Assembly: GCA_034096865.1 (NCBI GenBank)
Contig: JAWQFJ010008008.1
Location: forward strand, 1-16,732
Reading direction: 5' to 3'
Length of the DNA stretch: 16,732 bases
DNA from: Theodoxus fluviatilis
Lineage: Eukaryota > Mollusca > Gastropoda > Cycloneritida > Neritidae
Shown here: positions 1 to 16,732 of the stretch, one piece after another
Numbering within the stretch: the first letter of the stretch is position 1
Layout: the number at the start of each line of letters is the position of its first letter
Made by a program: the position numbers and the translations under genes
Notes under the pieces: model-generated
Databases searched by the model: none
What the model was told of the DNA's origin: nothing
What the model saw: only the letters and a program-made list of their open reading frames with translations

Positions 1-897
1 ACTACAAGTAGTATATAGGTCAAAGCAAGCCCTATCTATTGATACCAGTTTGGTTGACCTTGCTTCAAGGTCAAGGTCACAGGAGCACTTCAAAGTTGGA
101 TTGTATACATATTTTGAAGTGACCTTGACCCTGAACTATGGCAGATAACTGTTTCAAACTTAATAATTATGTGGGGCACATGTTATACTTTCATCATGAG
201 ACACATTTGGTCACATATCATCAAGGTCAAGGTCACTTTGACCCTTATGAAATGTGACCAAAATGGGGTAGTGAACCACTAAAATTGACCATATCTCATG
301 GTAGAAAGTGCCAATAAGCACCATTGTGCTTCCTATGTCTTGAATTAAGAGCTTTGTGTTGCATGACCTTGGATGACCTTGACCTTGGGTCAAGGTCACG
401 TGTATTTTTGGTAGGAAAAAATGTGTAAATCATTTCTTAGTGTATGATGTCATTGCTAGGTTTAGTTGTTTGACCTTGACCTTGAAGGTCACTGAATGTC
501 AAGGTCAAGGTCAAGCATGTGAGTCGTATGGGCTTTGCCCTTCTTGTTATGGTTATGTTAAGATTAGAGATTTGTAGATTGATTTCACAGTTTGCTGGGA
601 CATGTACAGTCATAAGTTTGAATGACAGAATTTATACCTTTTGGAATCCACCAGTGTGGACCCAACTTTCTTCTGCAATTTGTTCTAAAGATCAGCTGGA
701 GAAAGAAAAAGTTGTAAGGGAGGCTCTAAGACTCTCTCATCTGGTTGCTTTTGCAAAAAGAAAATATCAGTTTTGTGTTTGTAAATGGTTAGGAGCTCAT
801 AGACATGATACCCATAACTTGTTAATGATGATGCCTTTGAGACATCCATATCATTTAAGGAGGAACAATATTGTGCAGCTGGTTATTTCTTTTACAG
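1..897 (+). other. LIMK: Upstream intron (3' portion) of the LIMK gene
   Basis: No exon is supported here. The segment ends in the acceptor used by the first exon in the window. Bases 1-513 are full of AGGTCA-type motifs (listed separately). Bases 519-897 contain a stop-free frame, but that frame differs from the one used by the exon, has no recognisable domain, and its low-GC composition looks intronic. Confidence 0.75.
17..513. promoter_or_regulatory. Dense cluster of AGGTCA/TGACCT half-sites, probably part of a dispersed repeat
   Basis: Exact half-sites start at 17, 55, 68, 74, 120, 224, 230, 364, 374, 380, 393, 471, 477, 486, 502 and 508: 16 in 513 bases, where chance would give well under one. 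Many carry the TCA or CA extension (TCAAGGTCA), the monomer site bound by ERR and NR5A (SF-1) type receptors. Several occur as direct pairs with no gap, and others face each other (TGACCTTG at 55, CAAGGTCA at 66). Two readings are possible: a regulatory module, or a mobile or tandem-derived repeat that happens to contain the motif. AAGGTCA-rich repeats are, from memory, common in mollusc genomes, so I favour the second. Confidence 0.6.
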
Positions 898-9025
<8,128 letters not shown>

Positions 9026-10304
9026 GCCATCAAGTGACCCCAGTTGTGAAATTGCTGCCTGTCAGATAAACATAAACAGCAGCTGTAGCCAATGATGTCC
9101 CTTGTCTGTTGACTGTTGACTGTGATGATCTCGATTCAAGGGCTGGCTTCAGAGTCTATGTCTGCCTTGAGGAGGTTCCACTGCTGCTAATGGAGAGCAA
9201 AATGGCAAGGAGGAACCTTCCCTGTGTGCTACTGGAACCAAGGGAGAAAGTTTAATAAGTGCTATGTGCTGTCTTCGTGCACGTCACCAGAAAAGGCATT
9301 TCCCCTGGATGTCATTGAAAAGCGTCCCTCAAGATCCAAACGCTGAATACCCATTCTTCACTGCACCCCCTCTTCTCTCTGTCACTTTTCATTTCCCATG
9401 ATCAGCATTGCAGTGAGGAATGGGATTGTGTGAAGGGTGAATCAAGCAAAAGTTACAACTTATGGATTGTGGGAGAATTGATCTCTCTACCCATGAATCA
9501 AGGGGCTTGGCTGCATGTCAGTCTGTGAGGCTTCTTCTTGTGAGAGAAAGGAACATTGGAAAACATTGTGTTGTCTTGGTTTGATATCCATGTGTCAGTG
9601 TGAAGTGTGTGACGTGGTGGCATAAAAATGGTCAAGTCTGGAAAAAGAACCAGCTCTCTCACATCCGCACCAGGTTCTGAGTGACCCATGCAGACTGAAG
9701 AAAAGTACAACATGATGCAATATGTGGAATATCAAGTCAATCTCTGATCTGCATGATAGAGGAAGTTCAGTGCCATTGTCTTCTCTTTGCACTTGAACGT
9801 TTTGTCTGTGCCCCTATCTAAACACCGAGTTGGACTGTCAGTGTCTGGCTGACTTTCTGTAATCTGTCTCCCTCAAGCCAAGAAGCTTCGGTTTATGTGT
9901 CCCAGTCACCATGTTGGGGTCATATGGGGTTATCACGGAGCCTCATTTTCCAACTACAGACCCAAGCCTGAGGGTGGAGTGACAGGAAAAAAATGCACTT
10001 TATTCAGGGGGGGGAAAACCATTATCGGGTCCGACAGTGTTCATTTATTGATTTTGTAGAGCAGGCCTTCAGAAGCCATGATACTGCATGCCTCTGTCAC
10101 CAGCCTGGGAGAGCTGTTTTATCTTGAGCAAACTCAAACCCAAGATAAGAGCTGGAGGAAAAGAGAAAGAAGTTTCTGAAACAAGGAAAACCATGAACAC
10201 AAACCCTGGCATGTAGTGAGTGGCCTTTGTTTCACAGGAATTCCTCATGTTGTGCCCCACCTTTTCCTCCCACATCATCAGTCCTGGCACCTGTGCACCA
10301 TAGT

Positions 10305-10499
10305 GGTCATTTTACCAGTGCGTTTGGGAAGGTCAGTGGGTCTGTCATGTCATGAGAACTAGTGTACTGGGTCATTTCACCAATGTGTTTGGGAAGGTCA
10401 GTGCGTCTGTCATGTCATGAGAACTAGTGTACTGGGTAATTTCACCAATGTGTTTGGGAAGGTCAGTGCGTCTGTCGTGTCATGAGAACTAATGTGCTT
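10305..10499. repeat. Tandem repeat, three 65-bp copies
   Basis: Copies start at 10305, 10370 and 10435, with a partial fourth start at 10500. They share GTTTGGGAAGGTCAGTG and TCATGAGAACTA. Copies 2 and 3 are closer to each other (ATTTCACCAATGTG, GTGCGTCTG) than to copy 1 (ATTTTACCAGTGCG, GTGGGTCTG), so the array is somewhat diverged. Confidence 0.95.
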
Positions 10500-10681
10500 G
10501 GTCATCAAGATAACAGCGTTACTAGGACTTCAAACAGTTGCGTGTCAGAGCCTCTGAGAGCAAAGCATCTGGCCCAACCTGTGCATTCCAAGCCTTCTGA
10601 GGGATCATGCCACTTTCATCACATGCAAGCCAAGCAGGGCAAAAACCTGCCATGAGGAGTGGGGACAGAGGAAAATTGGCT

Positions 10682-10897
10682 GGGCCCGTATTCACAACAG
10701 CGATTTATCGGCGATTTATTTTAACTCCGATTTATCTCTAAACTCAGACAATTCCAACTGCTGGAAACCAGTATATATAGCAAAGCGCAACCTAGGATCC
10801 TCTGACGAGCGTACCTTATCTAACCGATCAAGATAACGCGGGGCTAGGGGATAAATCGAGTGTTAAAAAGATAAATCGCCGTTGTGAATACGGGCCC
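10682..10897. mobile_element. MITE-like non-autonomous DNA element, 216 bp, with long terminal inverted repeats
   Basis: The left end GGGCCCGTATTCACAACAGC and the right end, read inward on the other strand, GGGCCCGTATTCACAACGGC differ by one base. Similarity continues to about 55 bases through repeated CGATTTATC words. The left arm has one extra GGCGATTTAT block. The short unmatched core and lack of coding capacity are typical of MITEs or foldback elements. CpG is abundant, unlike the flanks, suggesting a recent insertion. I cannot define a clear target-site duplication: the flanks are TTGGCT on the left and TGGTGA on the right. Confidence 0.85.
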
Positions 10898-10942
10898 TGG
10901 TGAAATCAGCTGGGAGATGGAAATAAGCATTTGGCAAGGCTT

Positions 10943-10967
10943 CCCCCCCCCCCCCCCCCCCCCCCCC
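10943..10967. repeat. Homopolymer of 25 C
   Basis: An uninterrupted C25, followed by T and five more C, 46 bases after the MITE-like element. It is the mirror of the G25 at 6343. Its length in the assembly is unreliable. Confidence 0.95.
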
Positions 10968-11169
10968 TCCCCCAGGCAGTAGTAAATGGTGTGATGAGTC
11001 TACAGAAGAGAACATCAGAGTTATGTTCTCTAAGCGTTGTGTTCTCTCAGTAGTGCCCTTTTGTCAGAATCTAGCTTGCGATGAAAATCTCCTAAGAGTG
11101 CGCCATGACTGCCTCTACCTTGGCAGCCATCTGCATTGGCAAGAAGGAAGTATTAGGTCTTGTGTTCAG

Positions 11170-11175
11170 AATAAA
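11170..11175 (+). terminator. LIMK: Candidate polyadenylation signal AATAAA (proximal)
   Basis: A canonical hexamer in CAGAATAAAACATT, about 2.1 kb after the stop codon. The following 60 bases have moderate T/G content (TTTGGAGACAGCTTTG). Possible site for a shorter transcript. Confidence 0.35.
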
Positions 11176-12213
11176 ACATTAGGGAATTATTTCCATTTGG
11201 AGACAGCTTTGAAATGTGCTACTTGACCACCAGAAATGATGTGTCATAGAGAGTGTGCAGTGATAAGGAGGTAGTTGAGTCATGGATGTACCCAGGGGAG
11301 ACTCTAAGCGTTGGAAAGAGGGCGGAGAGCTATTGCAGTCACGCCAACTGATTGTCTATGCAAGGAGCTCTAGTCACAGGAAAGACTGCCACCTGGAATG
11401 GACTTTGTCGACCTCCAAGTGAACCACACTGTAATACAAGCTTGCAATCACTCAGACAGATGCCCAGTTCTGAGACAGTCATTTGACAGTTCTTACATTG
11501 GTTTTAGAGATTAGTGATGGTTGGACTGACAAGATAGGGGACCAACTTTTTAAAGGAATCCATTTTTTACTTGGAGTATGGTTTCTTGTAGAATCAATGT
11601 ATATATCATGCTGTTGTGTCTCTTAAAAGGAAAGGTAGTTTTTGTGTGCATGTGTGTTGTTTTTTTCAATTTAAGGATGATCATTATTTTTTATTTGATT
11701 AGGTGTAACATCAGGCTGCATGAATTTATGAAACCCACAGAAAACCTGAATGGGAGCTGTGAAGCAAAAGGAAACCTTCTTTGCGTTCAGCATGAACAAT
11801 CATGAGAGAGTGATTTGATCAATATCAACGAAGATGAAATTATTTTTATAACAGCTTCCCTTTCTCGTTTTAGCATTGAAGCTATTTTATACTTTGTAAT
11901 GCTTTTTACTTGACATAGATCTATGATGAAAGAACTGTAAAGGTTCAAAGTGCACTGCCACAGGGGAAAAATTCTGATGCATATCACCTTTGCCTGAGGA
12001 TGCCAGAAATCTGACACAAACATTGATGGTTGAATTCATAGCCAGTAGAAAATGGGAAACATTACCTTTTTAGTCATACAAGGAGTATTCTTTATATAAT
12101 TTCAGCATTTTGAAGTGAATTATTTTATAAAATACCTGCAACAGGTAAGTTATACCTTTTCAAGTTCCAGTCTGTCAATTGTATGTATGTGTAAGAATAG
12201 TGGGAGGTCTTTT

Positions 12214-12239
12214 GGGGGGAGGGGGTGGGTGGGTGGGGG
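12214..12239 (+). promoter_or_regulatory. G-quadruplex motif in the probable 3' UTR
   Basis: Runs of 6, 5, 3, 3 and 5 G are separated by single bases (A, T, T, T). This fits the strict G3+N1-7 rule with one-base loops, the most stable class, and lies on the sense strand, so the RNA could fold too. Confidence 0.8.
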
Positions 12240-13315
12240 CTCTATTTTGACCATCACTGCATGCCATTAAGGGCCTGTCCAAACAGCATGTTCACGCACA
12301 GGCCTGTGTACACACTAAGCACCACTGGAGCTGTGAACTTGAGAGACACCTCTACACTGACAAGTATTGCCGAGTGCATTTGGATACGTAACATTGTTCT
12401 GTCTATACATCCCCATATACACTTGCAATGCACTGGTCCTGCCTAAGACTGGTCTGTGCCTCGCTGTCAAATGACTGCGGAGATGGTTGCCAAGAGGAAG
12501 AGCTCTTGTTCAGACCTTGCTCCTATGCCATTTGTGGCCTGGCCTGCTCCTGCCTGTTGCAGCCAGGCGGTGTCCATGGCTCCAGCTGCTCTTGTTACTT
12601 CACTGTGATATCAACCTTCTGGTGCCTCAGAGGAAGTGTTCAGCCTTTGCATTACTGACTGATGTGGGTGATGTGAGATTATTGCAGCCAGCAGGCCTTG
12701 GATATATGGAATGTTTGAAGGGCTTGCTCCTGGTTACAGCTTCAGGCCTGTTTGATTGGAGTGAAGAAGAATATTGATAATTTAGAATGCATAAGGAAGT
12801 CACCCCTTTTTTTCAGGTTCACATTGGAAATGTTTGCCCATGTTGATTATTAACCATTTGCAGAAAGATTGTTGCTTTGGAAAGCACACCTGCAGTTGCT
12901 CCATGTTCTTACTCCATGATACACTTGTTATGTACAGCAAAGAATCACATGATCATGGGAGACAGACATCCTCAAGTTGTCATATCTTGTATTTGCACCC
13001 TGTGCAATAATTTGTGGAGTTGATTCATGTAGACTAGGACAGGATGAGCAAATGTTATATGGGATATATGCAAGTCAGTCTGAGCTGCTCATATGTTGTG
13101 AATTGAATGCTTGTAACATGTAATTGGTGCCCATTAAGATTTTTCGTTAGCATCTTTCATTGAATTCAGCCAGTTTCAACCCAATGGGAGGCTGAAGTCT
13201 GTTGTTGATGTCTTGTGAAAATTGTATATTTGCATGCAACCAGATTTCCAGATTTTCCCATAGCGTAGCCAAGTATACAACATGATGTATAAGTGGCAAC
13301 AAAGTTTGGGTTTAG

Positions 13316-13321
13316 AATAAA
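13316..13321 (+). terminator. LIMK: Candidate polyadenylation signal AATAAA (middle)
   Basis: A canonical hexamer in TAGAATAAAAGCCC. Downstream sequence has several TGTTG/GTTG words (for example GTGTTGCCAGAGTTGAGG) that could act as a weak GU element. Confidence 0.3.
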
Positions 13322-14660
13322 AGCCCTGCATCAGTGTTGCCAGAGTTGAGGATGGCAGGGCCATGCATGACAAACTCTGCTAAAGTTGTACTGCTTCAGA
13401 TGCCAATTCTGGTGAGCAACTTAATGCAAAGACTTATCCTGAAGTAAGGAATACATGAAAGCTGAAATGTAAATGGAATGTGTGACTTTCTATTCTCAGA
13501 GGTGGTGTCTTGATTTCCAATTGGTGGCTATGAAGCAGAGATTTAATTTCATTTTTGGCTTCTAGGAAAGAAAAAGTGCATCTGCTTACAATTCTCTTTG
13601 GAACACAAGGTCATTACGCTCTCTATCTGCTCATGAAGATGTTAGCACAAAGTCTAATCTTTGACATTCTGTTGATTTCTTCTTCTCTGATTGGAGAGAG
13701 AATGATGCAGATTTTTTTCTTCTTCGTACCTGGTTGGGTCTGTTGTTGTTGAAATGGAAGCTAAAGTCACTGAAACTGTTGATCTCTGTCTTGTGGGACC
13801 ACAGCGGGAACTTGGGTAAAACCATTGAATGGGGCATACAAGCTACAGCAGTAGGAAATCTCTGATAGGTTCACAATTGCAGCCGTTATCTGCAATGGTA
13901 GCTGCTTTTTGCAATCATTCATATTTACTGGTACTTATCAGTGGTGTAATTGGGCAGGCACATTCCTAGGCATATTTTCTGTCAAATTTCAGAATGAAAT
14001 TACAATTTTCTTTGTATTTATGTGCAAATGTTGACAGACAAGTCAAAGAGTGTGTCAATCCGATGCACCTGACCTGGATTCCACCCAGATTCAAAAGTCT
14101 TTCCAAAATCTTCTGCTCATATCTTGTGAAGTTTACATCCTTTGCATGTACCATAACTGACCAAGTTAATGTGTGGTGATGACGGTGATATGAAGAAACT
14201 GCAAAAAACAATGCCATTCGTTAAACAAGAAAATATTGATTTGCTATTTAAACGTTATCAAAATGACAATTCTGACATTAACTGTTCAAGTTCTTTGCCT
14301 TGGGTGATCTTGTAAAGGTATTTATTTGGATTTAGTGAAGAATCACCTAATGAACATTACTACATCACCTCCCCTCACCTGGATATGTGGCACTTCAAAA
14401 GTTGCATTGCATTTGAAGGCAGCCAGTTTGATATTGCTCTAGCACAGACTTGTTTGCAAGATTATGCATGTTCCAAGATGGAGGACCACTACATCCTTTG
14501 CAATGCATTATTTGTATGTATTTAATTTTTGTTTTAACCTTCCATCTTCTCACTGGGTCCAAATGCAAGGCTTTTTGTCTGTGTTATGGGTCCAACTAGA
14601 TCATTTCATGGAATTGCTCATGGAGAAAATGTTTTGTTCTTCCATGAGGATTATATCATT

Positions 14661-14758
14661 CACTTCACTTCACTTCACTTGTCCCGTAGTCTGGACGACC
14701 GTTGGGGCTCCACAGATGATCTGGCAACCAGCTCTCTCCGTTCCTCTCGCCTCTCGGA
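14661..14758 (-). mobile_element. 3'-end fragment of a non-LTR retrotransposon (RTE-like LINE) or derived SINE, minus strand
   Basis: Read on the minus strand, 14758-14675 encodes 27 residues and a stop. The peptide is SERREERRELVARSSVEP followed by QRSSRLRDK. It resembles the extreme C-terminus of reverse transcriptases in RTE-type LINEs, from memory of the family (a D/E-R-x-x-W/R-R-x-L-V-A-R pattern). Immediately after the stop comes a short tandem tail, AAGTG repeated about three to four times, the kind of simple tail that ends such LINEs. The frame is closed by a TGA just upstream, so only the last part remains. No enzyme activity is possible. The family name is tentative. Confidence 0.5.
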
Positions 14759-14808
14759 CTGTCATATATATCATTCAGTCTTTGCAAATAGGTTTTAAAG
14801 TTGGTTGG

Positions 14809-14906
14809 TTGTGTGTGTGTGTGTGCGTGTGTGTGCGTGTGCGTGTGTGAGTGTGTGGAGGCATGTGTTAATGCATGCAAGTGTGTGTGTATGTATATAT
14901 ATATAT
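14809..14906. repeat. GT/GCGT microsatellite ending in TA repeats
   Basis: GT runs with regular GCGT interruptions, then GAGTGTGTGG, GTGTGTGTGTATG and a short TATATATATATA. Confidence 0.92.
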
Positions 14907-14970
14907 TCCTGATTCAATGATAAGGTATGGATGTATTTTTATTCGCCTTGTACTATTGATTTACATGTTT

Positions 14971-14976
14971 AATAAA
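14971..14976 (+). terminator. LIMK: Candidate polyadenylation signal AATAAA (distal, best supported)
   Basis: AATAAA in TTTAATAAATGAG is followed by CA dinucleotides about 10-15 bases on for cleavage, then a GT-rich stretch from 15024 to 15054 that could serve as the downstream GU element. It also lies near where the low-CpG DNA gives way to CpG-richer sequence. I infer that it ends the longest LIMK transcript. Confidence 0.4.
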
Positions 14977-15023
14977 TGAGAAAAATCATTATGACTTGAA
15001 TCTTCCAATGTCAGATAAGTTTC

Positions 15024-15089
15024 TGTGTGTTGTGTGTGTGTGTGTGTGTGTGTGCATGCGCCCGAGTGAGTGAGTGAGAGACAGAGACA
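15024..15089. repeat. GT microsatellite followed by GAGT/GA repeats
   Basis: GT repeats to 15054, then GTGAGTGAGTGAGTGAGAGACAGAGACA after a short GCATGCGCCC spacer. Confidence 0.92.
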
Positions 15090-15960
15090 TAGATTTGCTG
15101 CAAGACAGTGTAAAGTTGACAACATATCCATCTATTTTTTTCAGTATTATTGTAATTCTTTTCAGCTATCAATGCATGTCATACATTTGAGTGGCCTCAT
15201 AAATTTTTAAGCAAGGTTCACCGCCTCACGCCATGACTGGTCACAGCAACGGAGACATGTGGATGCAGGCTACTGGGAGACTTTGGACCGCACACCTTTT
15301 CACCCTTTTTTGCCTAATGCGTCTGTAAAGAGTGGGGGGTGGCGAGACGTCAATGTAGGACAGACACAACTCCTACAACGACCTAGAGAGCATTTAGCTG
15401 GCTGAGCAGCACACATACTGACTGTTTGTTCCGGATTTCATGGCAGTTATCAAAAAGTAACTCCATAGGAGGTTTAACCTGATTACCCTTCAAGGTAAAT
15501 AGGGCGACACTGAATACCACCATGACGAGGTGATTATCATTTTCTTGTAGACCTACTCTAGTCTAATTTTACTGCCACCCTCAGCAGTGGCATTGTGTGT
15601 ATATGTGTAGTACACTTAGTAGCCTGTGGGCCATCATTCATGCCCAGAAGGTAACTGATGTGTGAGAGAGAGAGAGAGAGATTAAAGAAAGTGATTTGAG
15701 AGATATCACTGAAATTCAAATCTTAGGAACACAAATAGACCTGCACCAAATTTCAGTCAAGAATCTCAATTTTGTTGGTCAAGAAATGTCAGCTTTCCCT
15801 TGAAGCTGCGTATTCATGAATGGGTCTGATGCTGCCATGATTGAGGGCTGTGAGAGATTCCCCTCCTCTTGTTGGACAGCATGTGCATGTTAAGACTTGA
15901 AACCTGACATTTCATCTTAATCTGGCTGCTTAGAGAGCTTGGATGACCTGGACTGGCATT
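15090..15960. other. Non-coding DNA, no gene seen
   Basis: Nothing codes here. There is a CpG-richer patch at roughly 15220-15430, an ATTAAA at 15681, and a short GA run at 15661-15681. It may be intergenic or the far end of the transcribed region. Confidence 0.5.
15661..15681. repeat. Short GA microsatellite
   Basis: TGTG followed by nine GA dinucleotides. Confidence 0.9.
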
Positions 15961-16732
15961 GGAGAAGCCATGCTTCAGCGGAGGGACGTGCACGTCATGT
16001 GGTTAAATCTCGTCTTTGTAAGAAAGCCAAGGCAACCAACAGATCGGAATGTCTGGGAATCATGACCTTCACGAGGGGCCAGGAAGCTTGCCGGAACTAC
16101 AATCCAGTAATTGGAGCGCTCGCTCGATGGCGCTTGCAGCTAGCGGTAGCGATCTTCCAAACAGAAAGGATCCTTGCAGCACCAGCAGGGAAGCTGCATC
16201 ACTCGCGTCGCATTCTTCTCCAGGACTAAAACCTGGTGCCTGTGAAGGTAGAGTTGGCGCACTGTACTAATGCGATCAACGGGTCAACCATTGTAAGCCG
16301 TCATGATTCTGCATCAGGTTACAATACAATACTCTCCGTGGTGTGAAGATGCTGCTGGTGCCTATGTGTGTCCCGTCTGTTCGTCGTGAGGCGACGGCAA
16401 AGGCTTGATCAAGTGGTCTGGTGATTAGGGGATGAAATGTCAAGCGGTTTCCCACCCATGTGTCACTACGTAGAACCAGTACCTTTACCATTCACCCAGA
16501 GACCTGGTTAGACTAGAAGGGGCAGGATGGAGCATCTCTCCTGCACCCCGCGGTAGAATGGAAAGTAGCAGAAAGGGAGATCAGACCTTCCAAAGGAGGT
16601 TGTAAGCACAAACCTTCGCACAGACGGGGTATCTGGCAGAAAGCCCGGCCCCTCCATAACGGTGAAGCCCAGGGATGAAGCCATTTGTTCCACACGTAAA
16701 GATGACCCCACCCACTACTGACCGCAAGCACA
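15961..16732. other. CpG-rich gene-free segment, possibly a mobile-element remnant
   Basis: I count 36 CpG in 772 bases here, against 10 in the 1640 bases of 13001-14640. Open frames on both strands (up to 96 codons) overlap each other and match nothing I know. No terminal repeats are visible, and the segment continues past the window edge, so it could be part of a transposable element, or the unmethylated flank of another gene. Confidence 0.45.

Larger units (their letters stand above)
9026..14990 (+). other. LIMK: Probable long 3' UTR of LIMK, gene-free
   Basis: After the LIMK stop there is nearly 6 kb with no supported coding exon. All open frames are short and unlike any protein I know. 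The first downstream AATAAA hexamers are at 11170, 13316 and 14971, so the UTR could end at any of them. Sequence features include candidate Pumilio sites (TGTATATA at 11598 and 14892, TGTATATT at 13223) and one ATTTATTT at 14320. CpG is scarce (10 in 13001-14640 by my count), as expected for methylated transcribed DNA in molluscs. The extent of the UTR is inference. Confidence 0.5.

Noticed and set aside
15939..16491. Open frames of 71-96 codons on both strands
   Set aside because: No domain, overlapping and antisense to each other, in CpG-rich DNA where stop codons are rarer by composition.

Overview
The window is eukaryotic genomic DNA. Its coding sequence is split by canonical GT-AG introns, and it carries microsatellites, a long minisatellite, a MITE-like inverted repeat and a very long non-coding tail. 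Nothing in it looks prokaryotic. The gene family and the repeat style suggest an invertebrate, most likely a mollusc and perhaps a gastropod. That placement is inference from memory of similar repeats and was not tested.

The only protein-coding gene I can support is the 3' part of a LIM-domain kinase (LIMK) on the + strand. Eight exons (898-1081, 1781-1867, 4005-4092, 4458-4561, 4989-5054, 5709-5939, 7622-7776, 8740-9025) join in frame to 399 codons. They encode a Ser/Pro/Arg-rich linker, a complete and apparently active kinase domain, and a charged C-terminal tail. The LIM and PDZ domains expected upstream must lie left of the window. LIMK phosphorylates ADF/cofilin and so stabilises actin filaments, downstream of Rho and Rac kinases.

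Region by region: 1-897 is the end of an upstream intron, and its first 513 bases hold 16 exact AGGTCA/TGACCT nuclear-receptor-type half-sites. Intron 1082-1780 is plain. Intron 1868-4004 is three-quarters filled by a 57-copy, 28/29-bp minisatellite that runs to within 6 bp of the next exon and seems to supply that exon's branch point and pyrimidine tract. The next introns hold CA/GT microsatellites, a GC-richer patch near 5.4 kb, a 3 x 55 bp exact tandem repeat, a G25 run and an ATCC-rich tract. A 16-bp-stem hairpin lies just before the last exon. After the stop codon at 9025 comes about 6 kb without a gene, probably a long 3' UTR. It holds a 3 x 65 bp repeat, a 216-bp MITE-like element, a C25 run, a G-quadruplex motif and a minus-strand LINE 3'-end fragment. 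It may end at an AATAAA at 14971 followed by GT-rich DNA. From about 15.96 kb CpG frequency jumps roughly sevenfold, marking different DNA (intergenic or mobile-element) in which I recognise no gene.

The most noteworthy feature is the minisatellite: tandem amplification of what looks like a working branch-point and pyrimidine-tract module directly against a kinase exon.
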